Shown piece after piece: positions 45,832 to 57,897 of a DNA stretch of 64,000 nt (within the stretch, counting starts at the first letter, position 1; every line of letters begins with the position of its first letter). A program made the translations under genes and the position numbers. Location: NCBI RefSeq assembly GCF_020379485.1, contig NC_063445.1:50617422-50681421 (forward strand). Reading direction: 5' to 3'. This stretch comes from Brassica napus (taxonomy: Eukaryota > Streptophyta > Magnoliopsida > Brassicales > Brassicaceae). Under the pieces are notes generated by a model. That model saw only the letters and a program-made list of their open reading frames with translations, had not been told where the DNA came from and searched no databases.

Positions 45832-47448
45832 TCAGATCATACCAGCGTAGCCCGCTGTATCGAAAAGCACTGCTTTGATTTGATCAGGCAATATCTCCTG
45901 TCCTTCTTGGCATTGCTGATAATATACACACAAAAACAAAACATGTTAGTATTTAAAATCTTGTAAGAATCCAGATAACTGAAAGTAGATGATGTTTAAT
46001 AATCTCACCTCAGCGCGGAAAACATCCAAGGCAAACCCATTGAAACAACTGATCACAGCTTGCTGAACATCCAATCCAAGATTATCCAAAGCTTTCATGG
46101 TATCCAGCAAAAGTCCAGGTCTACGACCACAGAACATGTGAATGTTCACCGCTCTTCCTTCCCTTAATCTAACCTCAACCTGTAGATAAAAAAACACAAG
46201 TGTGTCAATGTCTCAACCATAAAAAAAAACCCACCATGAAGTAAGTAAAAGCCTTACTCTAGCTTGCTGGCCTTTAGGGCTTGGCAAAGAAGAGGGACAC
46301 AACTCTTCCTTGACGCGGCAAGAGAGAGTCTGCGGTGTAGGCGTTAATGGATGGAAGCTTGATGAAGTTGGAGGGAGAGATCCATTTGGAGTTGACTCGA
46401 GCTCGTTGTGAAGGTCATTGATCCTTTGTAAAAGCTCCTTGAGGTAATCAATTGCATCTCCAAGTATTGATGCTCTATCCATCTGCAATATTCATCCAAA
46501 CCAAATCTTATCAACACAACAAAAGACAAAGAGTAAACAAAGAGAGAAGTAACTGTTTACTTTGCTGATCTTGGGGACAACTGATCTAAGCATATAGAGT
46601 CTATCATTAAGCTTCTTCCTCCTTCTCCTCTCAGCCATAAGATTCTTTGCTGGCATTCCTTTCTTCTTCCCTCTACCTCCTCCACCGTTCTGAACACTCT
46701 CAGCGGCTTTACCGCTCTCGTTCAGCTCATCAGACTCATAGTTCAACCCTGAAACCTCAACCCCAGTCTCATCCATCTCTCCATCATCGCTCAGCTTCCT
46801 CATCATCCCTGAGCTCTGACGCATGGCTGCACGTTTCTGGAACAAAGTAGGCTGTGCACCGGACGAAGCTAACACCTCCAAAGGCTTCAGAACCTTCGCT
46901 CTGCTCCCGACAAAACTCGCAGGACTCCCGAAACCCTCTAACTCCAACGGTGTGAATCCACCTCCACCTCCACCTCCACCTCCACATAACGGCGTTGAGT
47001 TGTTGTTCCCCAACTGCATCAACGAACCGAACCCCATAGGAGCTTGGATATGTCCGAGAAAGCCAGAATCAGACCCGAACTCAAAGGCATTATTATCAAA
47101 AGGGTTTGCAACGTTGAGGAGACAAGACTTGTTGTTAGCAGCGGCCAAGAACGAAGGCTGATGAGACATGTCGAGGCCAAAAGCTTGAGAGGGAGAGCAA
47201 GAGGAAGAAGAATCAAGAAGAAGGTTATCGTTAGGATTAAAGGCGAAACCACCACCGAGGAATCTGAAATCTTGATGATGACTCTGTAACATGTGGAGTT
47301 CTTGAGGTTGGTTACTGAACCAGTCACCACCTTCAAGCATAGGTTTGAAGTGAGCAGCACCGTCCTCCTCCTCATGAACCCGTTCTCCTCCTCCTCCTCC
47401 GCCGCCGCCGCCTAACCATACCGCGCCGCCGTTTCCGTCGAGAACCAT
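45832..47448 (-). CDS. ICE1: ICE1, MYC-like bHLH activator of cold response and stomatal fate
   Basis: Nuclear bHLH protein of 455 aa; in Arabidopsis ICE1 (SCREAM) activates CBF3 in the cold and partners SPCH/MUTE/FAMA in stomata. Minus-strand exons: 46561-47448, 46258-46482, 46009-46179, 45832-45915, all phase 0. The N-terminus has Gly runs (9 Gly at ~14-22; 9 more mid-protein) and an acidic activation region. The basic-helix-loop-helix spans ~268-325 ([20 protein letters not shown]...[18 protein letters not shown]), with the His/Glu-Arg DNA contacts kept as E-R-R. A sumoylation motif VKEE lies at ~353-356 and is followed by a Ser/Pro site in SSLPSPKGQ. An ACT-like dimerisation domain fills the C-terminus, ending [11 protein letters not shown]1 is regulated post-translationally by HOS1, SIZ1 and OST1 in Arabidopsis. 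Intact. Confidence 0.96.
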
Positions 47449-47597
47449 CGTAAAGGTGAGAGCTTTTTCACAATTCTACAGAGAAGAGAAAAGAAAGTTT
47501 GAATCTTTTTGGAGATTAGATTAGACAATGAAAGGGCATTAAAGTGGAATCACGAGGAATCCATTGAGGTGTGCTTATCTGAAAAAAGAGAGATTCT

Positions 47598-47631
<34 letters not shown>

Positions 47632-49355
47632 TTTCAAATTGTATAAAAATCGTAACTTTATGAATTACCAGATTTCTCGCGACTTTCTTTGCTTTCTTCG
47701 TTGCCGTCGTCTCACCGTCACGCCTCCATAGTTGCTGATTTGCTTATCTCTATGTCACTGTCTCTCTGTTTTATAGTAGTAAACTAATGGTGATATGATA
47801 AGTCATGTGTCTTAACATCGACTAATGACGTCGGCTTATGTACTAATTAACCATGCAACGCGTGTCCTCCATGCACTTATGTAACTGATGTTATTACCTA
47901 ATGCAAATTAGTTACATTAACTCTTTTTAGTGTCGTTAACATACAGTTAATAATTATTAAGCTAAGATTTTGCGAAAAGAAATTTATTTGAGTCAAAATA
48001 AAATATTATTGACGGTTGAAATGAATGGGTAACGCATCATAACGTCATTTTTACATCAAATAAAACTTAAGTGTCCTGGACTTTAGTAATGTCACAACAA
48101 AAAACGAGTCCTGAATTTTAGTAAGCTCCAAACCAGAAAAATGGGTCTCTTTTCTAAAAGGGATAATTTATTTTCCATAATAATGCTCTAAATCAAAATA
48201 GTTCTATAAAAAACAAGAAATTGTATACTCTTTAGGTTTCTTAAGTGTCATTCTACCTTTTTTTTTGTTTCAAAAAAATGTCATTCTATATTTTAGATGT
48301 AGATTTTTCAATAAAATCTCTTTCTTATCTTCTAAACTAACCAATAGATGTTTATTTAAATTATTTTATTTATATAATTGTATATTAAATAAAGATATAA
48401 TAGTATATTTTATCATTTTTTATAATCTGCGTGAAATATGTCAGATTAATATTTTTTGCAAACCGGATAGAGTATCTATCTTCTATACTATTATTTGCAA
48501 AGTAATTTTTTGCATTCGAGCTCTTACGTTAAAAGTCAGAGTAATTAATATTGTTTGTACCCTTAATGAATCAAATATATAAATTAGCCAAAAAATGAAT
48601 TTAAAAATTATTTGATTAGATAAGTGATTAAAATTATCCAAAATCTAAAATATATATTTTAAAATAAAAGGATAAATCCAATATATATTATGTTGTTATT
48701 CTGAAATATCTTTTAATAAAAATGTTAATATATATAAAAACACATAACACATAACTAACTATTAATCAAGTAAAATTCTTAATTCTTAATTTTATATAAT
48801 TGAAAATAGAATATTGAGTGATTTTAAGATTTATTTATTAATAAAGAATATAGTTTACAGATAAATTTTTAAAAAGTTATAATACATAAGAATTTCCAAA
48901 TGAAAACATTAACAAATAATTTATCATTATAGTCTTTTAATTAGTAATGCATGTATTAATAATTAATTATAAAATGTTTACGCCTGCATGCACGAGCGAA
49001 ACACCTAGTTAAGTTTTAATAGCAAAAGAAAATTACTTTGTTAGTACAATATACAATTGCTTTTTTAGTACAATATATATACAATCAAACTTACAAGAGT
49101 TAGACTAGTTTTTTTCTGGTAAAAGAGTTAGACTAGTTTTCAGTATATAATAAAAATTGTCGCTATACAAGAAGGTGAACAAACAATATTGTCTCATTAC
49201 TTCCATTTTAATTTTATTTTGTGATCAATAAAACATAAAAAAGCAAGGCAACTAAACAAAACATAGTAAACAAGATAATTATTTTAACTTATATCCATGT
49301 TCATCACTAAATCATATGAAAGAAAAGAATGGGATAATTGTTTGAAGATTCATTA
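47449..49355. other. ICE1 promoter/leader and AT-rich spacer
   Basis: Contains the ICE1 5' UTR with a GA run near 47600-47631, then very AT-rich DNA from about 47930. No gene is seen; the 48265-48582 open frame is low complexity. Confidence 0.5.
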
Positions 49356-49357
49356 TA

Positions 49358-49760
49358 TCATAGATGCATCGATGGGACGAGAGAGTCCTGAAGGTATGCA
49401 CACGAAGATGAAAACTCAGAGCATACAAATTCAATCCACTCGACATTCTTGGATACATTCGATGCTTTTGCCACAAAAACATCCTCAAGAAACCCATTAA
49501 GAAGAAACTTCTTATCAAGTGTAAGTTTCTGTTCCAACTGAAAACTCTTGTTAGAGCCAGATGAGTCATGTACACAACATTCAGGCATAGATGTCTTATC
49601 TCTACAACGCAGCATCGAGTCATCAACTTGACCATAAGAAAGTCCATGAACACGCTCACCTTTATTCTCATGGCTCTCAGCAATTACTTCACTTCTTCTC
49701 GAACCCGAATCAACTTCACCATGATCACAGCTCAGAGCTAAACTTGACTCAACTTGATCT
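49358..49760 (-). pseudogene. Unidentified gene remnant between ICE1 and the SDR gene
   Basis: A minus-strand frame is open for about 130 codons with protein-like composition: KDQVESSLALSCDHGEVDSG, SYGQVDDSMLRC, TSMPECCVHDSSGSNKSFQL, KFLLNGFLEDVFVAKASNVS and VEWIEFVCSEFSSSCAYLQD. No ATG or splice context was found upstream, where a TGA occurs. By position it could be what is left of the Arabidopsis gene between ICE1 and the SDR pair (At3g26750 as recalled), but I cannot confirm the family. Confidence 0.35.
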
Positions 49761-50736
49761 TTTTTTCATTTTTTTCACTTTGAGATCATCAGCTAAGCAA
49801 AACAGTTGTAACACCAATGGGCTTAATAAGATTAGTCTAGAAAGTAGAAAGACTATGTAATTGGGCTTAAGCTTATCAATTACGGTCCGTGATGAACCAA
49901 AATCACGTGTACCCACGTGACGAGAAAAGACAGAGATACTGCTGCTGTAAAACGAGACACAAAAGAGTAAAGAGAGACAGAGTAAAAGAGCTTGCTTTGT
50001 CTAAAGACTGTCTTAATACAAGCAAGATGACAAAACAAAAGGTGTTTTGATTTTTCTCAGGATTTTTAATTAATAATAATAATACTAGTATTAGTTACCC
50101 AATAGGACAATAATTTCACACTGATTAGTTATCTTAATCGTAATTAAAACCCAGTCATAAAGAGGAGTTCTTGAGTTGTGGAATGTGGAGCAGTAAAGCC
50201 TGGGGAAACGGTGTCGTTATTGACTTTATTGTCCCTTGTAATGCAGACAAACCATAATCAAAACCTACCAAACCCAACTTAGTCGCCACTAACATAAATC
50301 TTACTTGAATCTCTTTTACCTTTCGGTTTTTTGGGTCAACAATAGCTTTTTGAGAATCTCTGTCTTATCCAAGATTCTCTCTTTTTTTGTTAACTTTTAT
50401 AATCTTATCCAGTCGATAAAGGTTCTTTCTAGTAGTCTAGTACATTGGTCGAGTGACTGGTTGGACTTACAATACCATTATTTGTCTCCAACGTCATAGT
50501 TTTATTTCGACTGGTGTCGATATATCTAGCCTAATACGTCATTTAATAGCAAAAAAATTGTTTGCCAAGTAACATCTTTAACACAAAACAAACAAATTTG
50601 ATCGGTTGAATGTGCATCGCATGCATATGCAAACACTAATCAACCACTTTTTGTTTTGTTCAAATCAACCAGTTAAATACCATATATATATGTTAGAAAA
50701 TTTCAGCAAACGAATACGTAAAAGATATATAGCAAA

Positions 50737-50802
<66 letters not shown>

Positions 50803-51233
50803 CATGAATCATTTTATGTCCATTCTAATACAACCGAGTTAAGATCTATAGCCTCACATTGATAAAAGTATATAAAATGACAAAGTATTATAATATCATA
50901 ATAATATATAGATTTATTCATTGACACTTGATTTTAGAAAATTCAATAAAACTATATACAAATCAAATATTTTGCCTTCATAATTATATTTAAAAAGTGC
51001 ATATAGCTTAGCTATGTTTTCTTAAAGTGGAATGACACGTTTAGCTCATACATTAAATAGTATAAAAGAATAACCAAAAGAAAAAAGAAAAAAAATATTA
51101 TAATAAAATTGCATCTTGGTAAGCTTCTCAACCTTTACTCCCGTTGTCTCCCATGATAAAAAGCTTAAGCCTCTTGAACCAAAAATATCTCAATTCACAT
51201 TCACATAGTGATTAAGAAGAGGAAGAGAGGAAA
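49761..51233. other. Spacer and SDR promoter
   Basis: AT-rich; contains the (AT)n run listed separately. No gene recognised. Confidence 0.5.
50740..50800. repeat. (AT)n microsatellite
   Basis: About 30 uninterrupted AT dinucleotides. Confidence 0.9.
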
Positions 51234-52533
51234 ATGCTGAGGTCATTCACAAGGTAAAACACTCACAAGACATGCTTTAGTCTATACTTAATTATCTAAT
51301 TAAATAATATTAGTAATCGTTTCAATTTTCTTATCCGTGGCTTCTCTTTGCAGAAACTTCAAACTCATTGCTTCAAATGGTTCGATCCCTAAGCCAATAA
51401 CCTCTTTTCTCCACTATTCGACTAGGTCGATCTCTATAATGTTCTTTAGTTATTAACAAAGTTAAATATCCTGATTTGATATTTTAATACGTGAAGAAAA
51501 TCTTCTAAAATGTTTTACCCCAAACATACATTAGAAAGTTAGAAGGCAAAGTCGCGGTCATAACAGGCGGTGCAAGCGGCCTAGGGAAGGCCACGGCGGA
51601 GGAATTTGTAAGCCAGGGTGCTCAAGTCATTATTGTAGATATAGACGAGGAGGCTGGTCGTATGGTCGCGACCGAACTTGGCTCAGCCGCAAATTTCATA
51701 AGATGTGATGTCACTGTGGAGGAACAAGTCGCTACGGCCGTGAAAACCGTCGTGGCTCGCCATGGGAAGCTCGACGTACTACTCAATAGCGCCGGAATAT
51801 CATGTAAGAAATGCTTCTACAGGAATTATAATCTAAAATTTTCTCTTTACAAAAATTTATTTACACATCGTATATAATAAGATAACTATGTACATGCGAT
51901 AACTTGAATTATATTTTTTTTTCTTTGCTTTTTGTTAAAGTTTGATGAATGTCAGATATTAAACATCTTTCTAGTTACAAATATTACTTATAAAATACAG
52001 GCTCCATATCACCACCAAGCATAGCGGACCTAGACATGGACATATACGACAAAGTGATGTGTCTCAACGTGCGAGGCACCGTCTTAGGGATAAAGCACGC
52101 GACTCGAGCCATGATCCCCGCTGGCTCAGGCTCCATCCTTTGTCTCTCTAGCATCAGCGGGTTAATGGGCGGGTTAGGCCCACATGCATACTCAATATCT
52201 AAATTCACAATACCGGGTGTGGTCAAGACGGTAGCTGGTGAGCTGTGCAAGCACGGCATAAGGATCAACTGTATATCACCTGCGGGCATTCCTACGCCTC
52301 TAACGCTGAGAATGTTTCGAGAAGTGTTTATGGGTCACAACATTCCGGAGGAACAGCTTGTGGCCATTGTGAACGCAGGAGGAGATTTGAAGGGAGAGAA
52401 GTGTGAAGAGAGAGATGTGGCTAAAGCGGCTTTGTATTTGGCATCAGATGATGCTAAGTTTGTGACGGGGCATAACCTTGTTGTTGATGGTGGATTTACT
52501 TGTTTCAAGTCTCCTAATCTCCTTTTTCCTTAA
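51234..52533 (+). CDS. Short-chain dehydrogenase/reductase (SDR)
   Basis: NAD(P)-dependent oxidoreductase of the classical SDR family, 297 aa, similar to the Arabidopsis pair recalled as At3g26760/At3g26770. Exons: 51234-51253, 51354-51425, 51535-51803, 52001-52533; phases agree, though the exon 2 donor (GTCGAT) is weak. The first ~30 residues (MLRSFTRNFKLIASNGS...) may be an organelle-targeting leader. The nucleotide motif TGGASGLG is at 41-48, catalytic Asn143, Ser171 and Tyr184-x3-Lys188 (YSISK). The structural NNAG motif reads NSAG. The C-terminal VVDGGF is typical. The family resembles ABA2-like and tropinone-reductase-like SDRs, so the substrate cannot be named. A CACTA element starts 76 bp after the stop. 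Confidence 0.92.
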
Positions 52534-52624
52534 TATTCAAGCTAATTTAAGTATTCTATTGTATTGCAATATTGTTAATTAAAACTGTTTTGGCGATAGT
52601 TATTGATTCACTACAAGAAAACAC

Positions 52625-52870
52625 ATGCTTAACGACGAAATTTAACGAGGAAAAACAATCCTCGTAAATTTACATCGATTTTACGAGAAACTTACGTGGA
52701 AAACTAATGTCATCGTTATTTCCTCGTAAAGTAACGATAAAAGCGTTTCGTCGTAAAATAGATGTAATTTGACGAGTATTTTACGAGGAAATACTATTTC
52801 CTCGCAAATACGACGTAAACTCCGCGTATTATTTACGAGGAAATAGTTTACGTGTATTTAGCGAGAAAAA
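52625..52870. repeat. CACTA 2 subterminal motif array (5' side)
   Basis: Direct and inverted copies of ACGAGGAAATA, TTTCCTCGTAAA and CGTCGTAAA between the terminus and the TNPD gene. Confidence 0.85.
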
Positions 52871-53043
52871 TTTGAATCCACCAACTTTGTAGGTGTTACA
52901 CGTTTTTTTTTGCCACCTAATTAATTTTTGTCGTAAATTCATAGGAAAATTACAACTACCAGATTTGAAATTTCCTATAAATATGGATGTTTGAACATCA
53001 TTTTAAACACACCTACAACAAAAAAACATGAAAGAAAAAAAAA

Positions 53044-56000
53044 ATGGCTGGCTCCGGGACTATCTACGAGTTGCGGAAGTGGATGTATATGCATAGAGAT
53101 GCTAACGGGAGAGTGATGAAAGAATACCTTTCGGGCCTGGAGATATTTATGCATCAAGCAGATTCAACACCGCTCGCCCAAGAAAGTGGTAAGATGTTCT
53201 GTCCTTGTCGGAAATGCAACAATTCGAAACTGGCAAACCGTGAAAATGTTTGGAAGCATTTAATAAATAGAGGTTTCACGCCAAATTACTATATCTGGTT
53301 TCAACATGGAGAAGATTTTAATTATGATCAGAATGAAGCTAGTAGTAGTAATAGCAATTTTCAGGAAAAAGAACCGGTTGATCATCATTTGCATAATGAA
53401 CATATTTACCATCAGGAGGAGATGGTAGATTATGATAGAGTTCATGATATGGTAGCTGATGCATTCGTAGCTCATGATGAAGATGAAGAACCTAATATAG
53501 ATGCAAAAAAGTTTTACGAAATGTTAAACGCGGCGAATCAACCACTTTACAGTGGTTGTAGAGAAGATCTCTCTAAATTGTCGTTAGCTGCTAGAATGAT
53601 GAATATTAAAACTGATCACAATCTACCTGAAAGTTGCATGAACGAATGGGCGGACTTGTTTAAAGAGTATTTGCCGGAAGACAATGTGTCTGCTGATTCT
53701 TATTATGAGATTCAGAAACGGGTTTATAGTCTTGGGTTGCCTTCAGAGATGATAGATGTTTGCATCGATAACTGCATGATCTATTGGGGAGATGATGAGA
53801 AACTAGAAGAATGTCGATTCTGCAAGAAGCCACGATTCAAGCCGCAAGGACGGGGACGTAATAGGGTACCATACCAAAGGATGTGGTACCTACCAATTAC
53901 AGACAGATTGAAAAGATTGTATCAATCAGAGCAGACTGCTGGAAAGATGAGATGGCATGCCGAGCATACTCAGACGGATGGTGAGATGACTCATCCATCA
54001 GATGCAAGAGCCTGGAAACATTTCAACAAAGTACATCCGGATTTAGCTAGCAATAGCCGGAATGTGTATCTCAGACTATGCACATATGGATTTAGTCCGT
54101 TCGGAATGTCAGAGAGACAATATTCATTGTGGCCAGTCTTTCTTACACCATACAACCTGCCACCGGAGATGTGCATGCAACGGGAGTTGCTATTCTTGAC
54201 CATATTAATACATAGTCCGAACCATCCAAAAAGGTCCCTGGATGTTTTCCTACAACCACTGATAAAAAAGTTGAAGGATTTGTGGTCAATAGGGGTGATG
54301 ACATATGACTGTTTAACGAAGACGAATTTTACGATGCGAGCAATGCTTTTGTGGACCATAAGTGATTTTCCTGCCTATGAGATGTTGTCTGGATGGACTA
54401 CACATGGGAGATTAGCTTGTCCATTTTGTAATGGAACGACAGATGCGTTTCAACTGAAGAATGGTAGGAAGACAAGTTGGTTTGATTGTCACCGTCGATT
54501 TCTTCCCATTGGCCATCTTTACCGAAGAAACAAGAATTTGTTTAGGCACCAAAAGGTTGTGAGAGACACTCCTCCTCTATATCTAACTGGAGAACAAATT
54601 GAAGCGCAAATCGACTACTATGGAGCTAACGAAACAGTTTGTTGGGGTGGTAATTGGCATGTCCCTTGTAATATGTCTGATTCTTACGATGTTCATCACA
54701 ACTAGAACAAGAAGAGTATATTTTGGGAGTTACCATATTGGAAGGATCTTCTTGTGCGCCACAACCTCGATGTGATGCATATAGAGAAGAATTTCGTTGA
54801 GAACATCATGAATACAATATTGAATGTCCCAAGGAAGAAAAAAGACAACATAAAATCGAGGTTGGACTTGCCGGATATTTGCTCAAGAAGCGAGTTACAT
54901 ATTAACAGCAATGGACAAGTTCCCGTTCCGATATTCAGATTATCTTCGGAAAAAAAGTCGGTGTTGTTCAACTAGGTGGCATCAGAAGTGAAGTTCCCCG
55001 ATGAGTATGTTTCGAATCTTTCTAGATGTGTTGAAAAAGGTCAAAAGTTCTCCGGGTTGAAGAGTCATGATTGTCATGTCTTTATGCAACGACTACTGCC
55101 CTTTGCATTTGCGGAGCTACTTCCAACAAACGTACATGAAGCACTTGCTGGTACGTAGTGTATTATATCCCAATAATTTTATAACGGTCTAATTTGCAAA
55201 ATAATATATGACTAACAATGTGTTTAATTTTTTTTGGAATATAAAAGGCATTGGAGCATTTTTCAGGGATCTGAGCACATGCACTCTTAAAGAAGAAGTT
55301 GTGGAACAACTTCAGGAGAACATTCTCATCTTATTGTGCAACTTGGAGAAGATATTTCCTCCCGGATTTTTTGACGTCATGGAACATCTAGCTATCCACC
55401 TCCCATATGAGGCATTGCTTCGTGGACCTGTACATTACGGATGGATGTATCAGTATGAGCGAGCCATAAAATATTTGAAGGGGAAAGCAAAGAACCTCGC
55501 CAAAGTTGAAGGTTCTATAATTGCTGGAAGTTTGACGGAAGAAGTTTCTCACTTCACATCGTACTACTTTGCGTCAAAAGTACGTACCCGAAGAAGAGCT
55601 CCAAAAAGATATGATAATGGTGGTGTTGCGCGAACATATGCAGTTGCTGGTGTTCCAGACATCTTTAGCCAGATTGGGCGACTCGGTGGGAAGTCTAAAG
55701 AGGTTTGGTGGTCGAGTGAACAAGACGCTCATAGTGCACACACCTATATTCTACTCAATTGCGAGGATCCATTGATGCGTTATTTTGAAAGGTAACATAT
55801 ATGGACACTTCGAAACACATATAAGTATAGTTAATTATATAATTGCGAGAGATTCATTCCTATAAAATGTGATTTTACAGCCTATTTGTTTCTCAAATCG
55901 AAGAAACATTTTCTGGTATATCCATAAGTGACGTAGACAAAAAGAAAGATCAACACTTCATTAAGTGGTTGCGGAATCAGGTATTAACTCAAATTCATTT

Positions 56001-56723
56001 TTCATACATGATCTGTATTTCATTAACATTCTCTTTATTTTTGCAGGGTGATTATGACGACGACGATGCAGATTATCCTAAGTGGTTACACGAAGTAATT
56101 CAAGTTCCATTTGTAAAGGTCACCACATCACAGATGTATTCACACGAGGCTATACTTTTCACACATATGAGTATGGTAGACAGCGGGCGACCAATAACTA
56201 TGAAATATGTGTGAAAGGGGAAACATATTTCTACGAGATCTAGACGAAGATTATTGAAGTCGAATTTCCAGGAATACTGAAGCTGAAATGCGTCCTCTTC
56301 AAATGTGAATGGTTCGACCCCGTCGTCAACAGAGGTGTTCGGTCTAACAAATTCGGTGTAGTTGATGTCAACGGTGGACGAAGGTACAACAAATTCAAGC
56401 CTTTCATCTTAGCTTCACAGGCAGACCAAGTTAGCTTCCTTCCATACCCTCAGATGAGAGATTCGGGTATAAATTGGTTAGCAGTGATCAAAGTTACACC
56501 TCGAGGACGAATCATCAGTGGAGAAGAACCACCATTGCAAGAAGAACAGATAAATGAAGTCGAGGAACCTGAACAAGAAATTGATGACATCCTTCTCATT
56601 GATCCGCATAATCACGAGTACGAAGATCTTACCGATGATGCCACAGACGAAGCTGGTGAAGATGAGTTTAATGAAAATAATGATGTTTCTAGTGATGACG
56701 AGAATGTCGAAATATCCGATTGA
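53044..56723 (+). pseudogene. TNPD-type transposase gene of CACTA 2, multiply disabled
   Basis: Long transposase frame from ATG 53044 (MAGSGTIYELRKWMYMHRDA). Transpos_assoc domain has CPCRKCNN. Transposase_21 has CIDNCMIYWGDDEK, RMWYLPITDRLKRLYQSE, SLDVFLQPLIKKL, DFPAYEMLSGWTTHGRLACP and NLDVMHIEKNF. DUF4218-type region: SGLKSHDCHVFMQRLLPFAF and HLPYEALLRGPVHYGWMYQY. C-terminal DUF4216-type region: ICVKGETYFYEI and LKCVLFKCEWFDPVVNRGVR, then an acidic tail. Introns near 55150-55248, 55793-55880 and 55979-56046. Defects: TAG at 54703-54705 (Trp in CACTA 1), TAG at 54973-54975 (in FN-stop-VASEVKF), a -1 shift near 56141-56146, and TAG at 56241-56243. It cannot give a full protein. Confidence 0.88.
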
Positions 56724-57897
56724 TGTATTTGATTTTGTGTAGTGTGTTTTATGAATAAGATGTGGGAGTTTGTTTTATGAATAAGGTAATGTGGGGTTTG
56801 TTTTATGAATAAGGTAATGTGGGAGTTTGTTTTATGAATAAGCAAATGTGGGAATTGTGGTTTGGAATGGAAATAAAGATGGGGTTTGGAATATATGAAG
56901 TAGAAAATAAGGAATATGGGGTTTGGGATTTCGGGTTTCGGATTTTAGGGATTTAAACATAACACTCGTTAATTCCACGTAAGTAAAAATCGTCGTAAAG
57001 GATTCGTAAGCCAACGAGGAAATAACGAGGAAATATAAAAATAAAGAACGCGGGGCTCGTTAATTCCACGTAAGCGCAAATCGTTGTAAACACCACGTAA
57101 GATAAAATCGTCGTAAATACCACGTATGCGAAATCGTCGTAAACACCACGTAATCCAACGAGGAAATAACGACGAAATTTAAAAATAAAGATGGGGTTTG
57201 GAATATATGAAGTAGAAAATAAGAAATATGGGGTTTGGGGTTTCGGATTTTATGGATTTAAACATAAAACTCATTAATTCCACGTAAGCAAAAATCATCG
57301 TAAACACCACGTAAAAGGAATCGTCGTAAACACCACGTAAAATGATTTAAATATAACACTCGTTAATTCCACGTAAGCAGAAATCGTCGTAAATACCACG
57401 TAAGCAGAAATCGTCGTAAATACCTCGTAGTGTAAAAACTAGAAAAAAAGAAAAAGGAGAAAGATACCAGATTCACATGTGGCAAGAGTTCCAGCAATTA
57501 TAATAAGTAAGTCTCGCCCACATGAATTCTAATATCTTCTCCTTTCCTTTTTTTCAAATATTTATAATTTGAATAGGATTTTGCTGAGGAATGTGATTTG
57601 AGATAGGGTGTGATTTGGGAGTTTGTGTGTGGTTTGAGAATGAGAGTTGTGGGTATATTTATAGGAAAGCGCGGCTCGTTAATTCCACGTAAGCAAAATC
57701 ATCGTTAATACCTCGTATATAAAAACATGGGCCTTTGTAATTCCTCGCTATTTCCTTGTACAAAAAAACACGGGCCTTTATAACTGCTCGCTATTTCGTC
57801 GTAACCTTACGAGGAATTTGCGACGATATGTAATCTTATATATACCCCTGAGCGCTCACTCTTTCTTTCCTCTCTACTTCCTCTCCATTTCGTAGCA
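56724..57897. repeat. CACTA 2 spacer: minisatellite, tandem duplication and motif array
   Basis: First, ~32-bp units TTTTATGAATAAGGTAATGT repeat about four times (56747-56850). Then a ~312-bp unit is tandemly duplicated: AAATAAAGATGGGGTTTGGA starts at 56871 and again at 57183. Within and after it, TTCCACGTAAG, TCGTCGTAAA, CACCACGTAA and ACGAGGAAATA motifs repeat up to about 57850, matching the element's terminal array. The 5' leader of the TNPA-like gene closes the region, where TCTCCATTTCGTAG(C/T)AATGG is itself duplicated (57889-57935). Confidence 0.8.
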
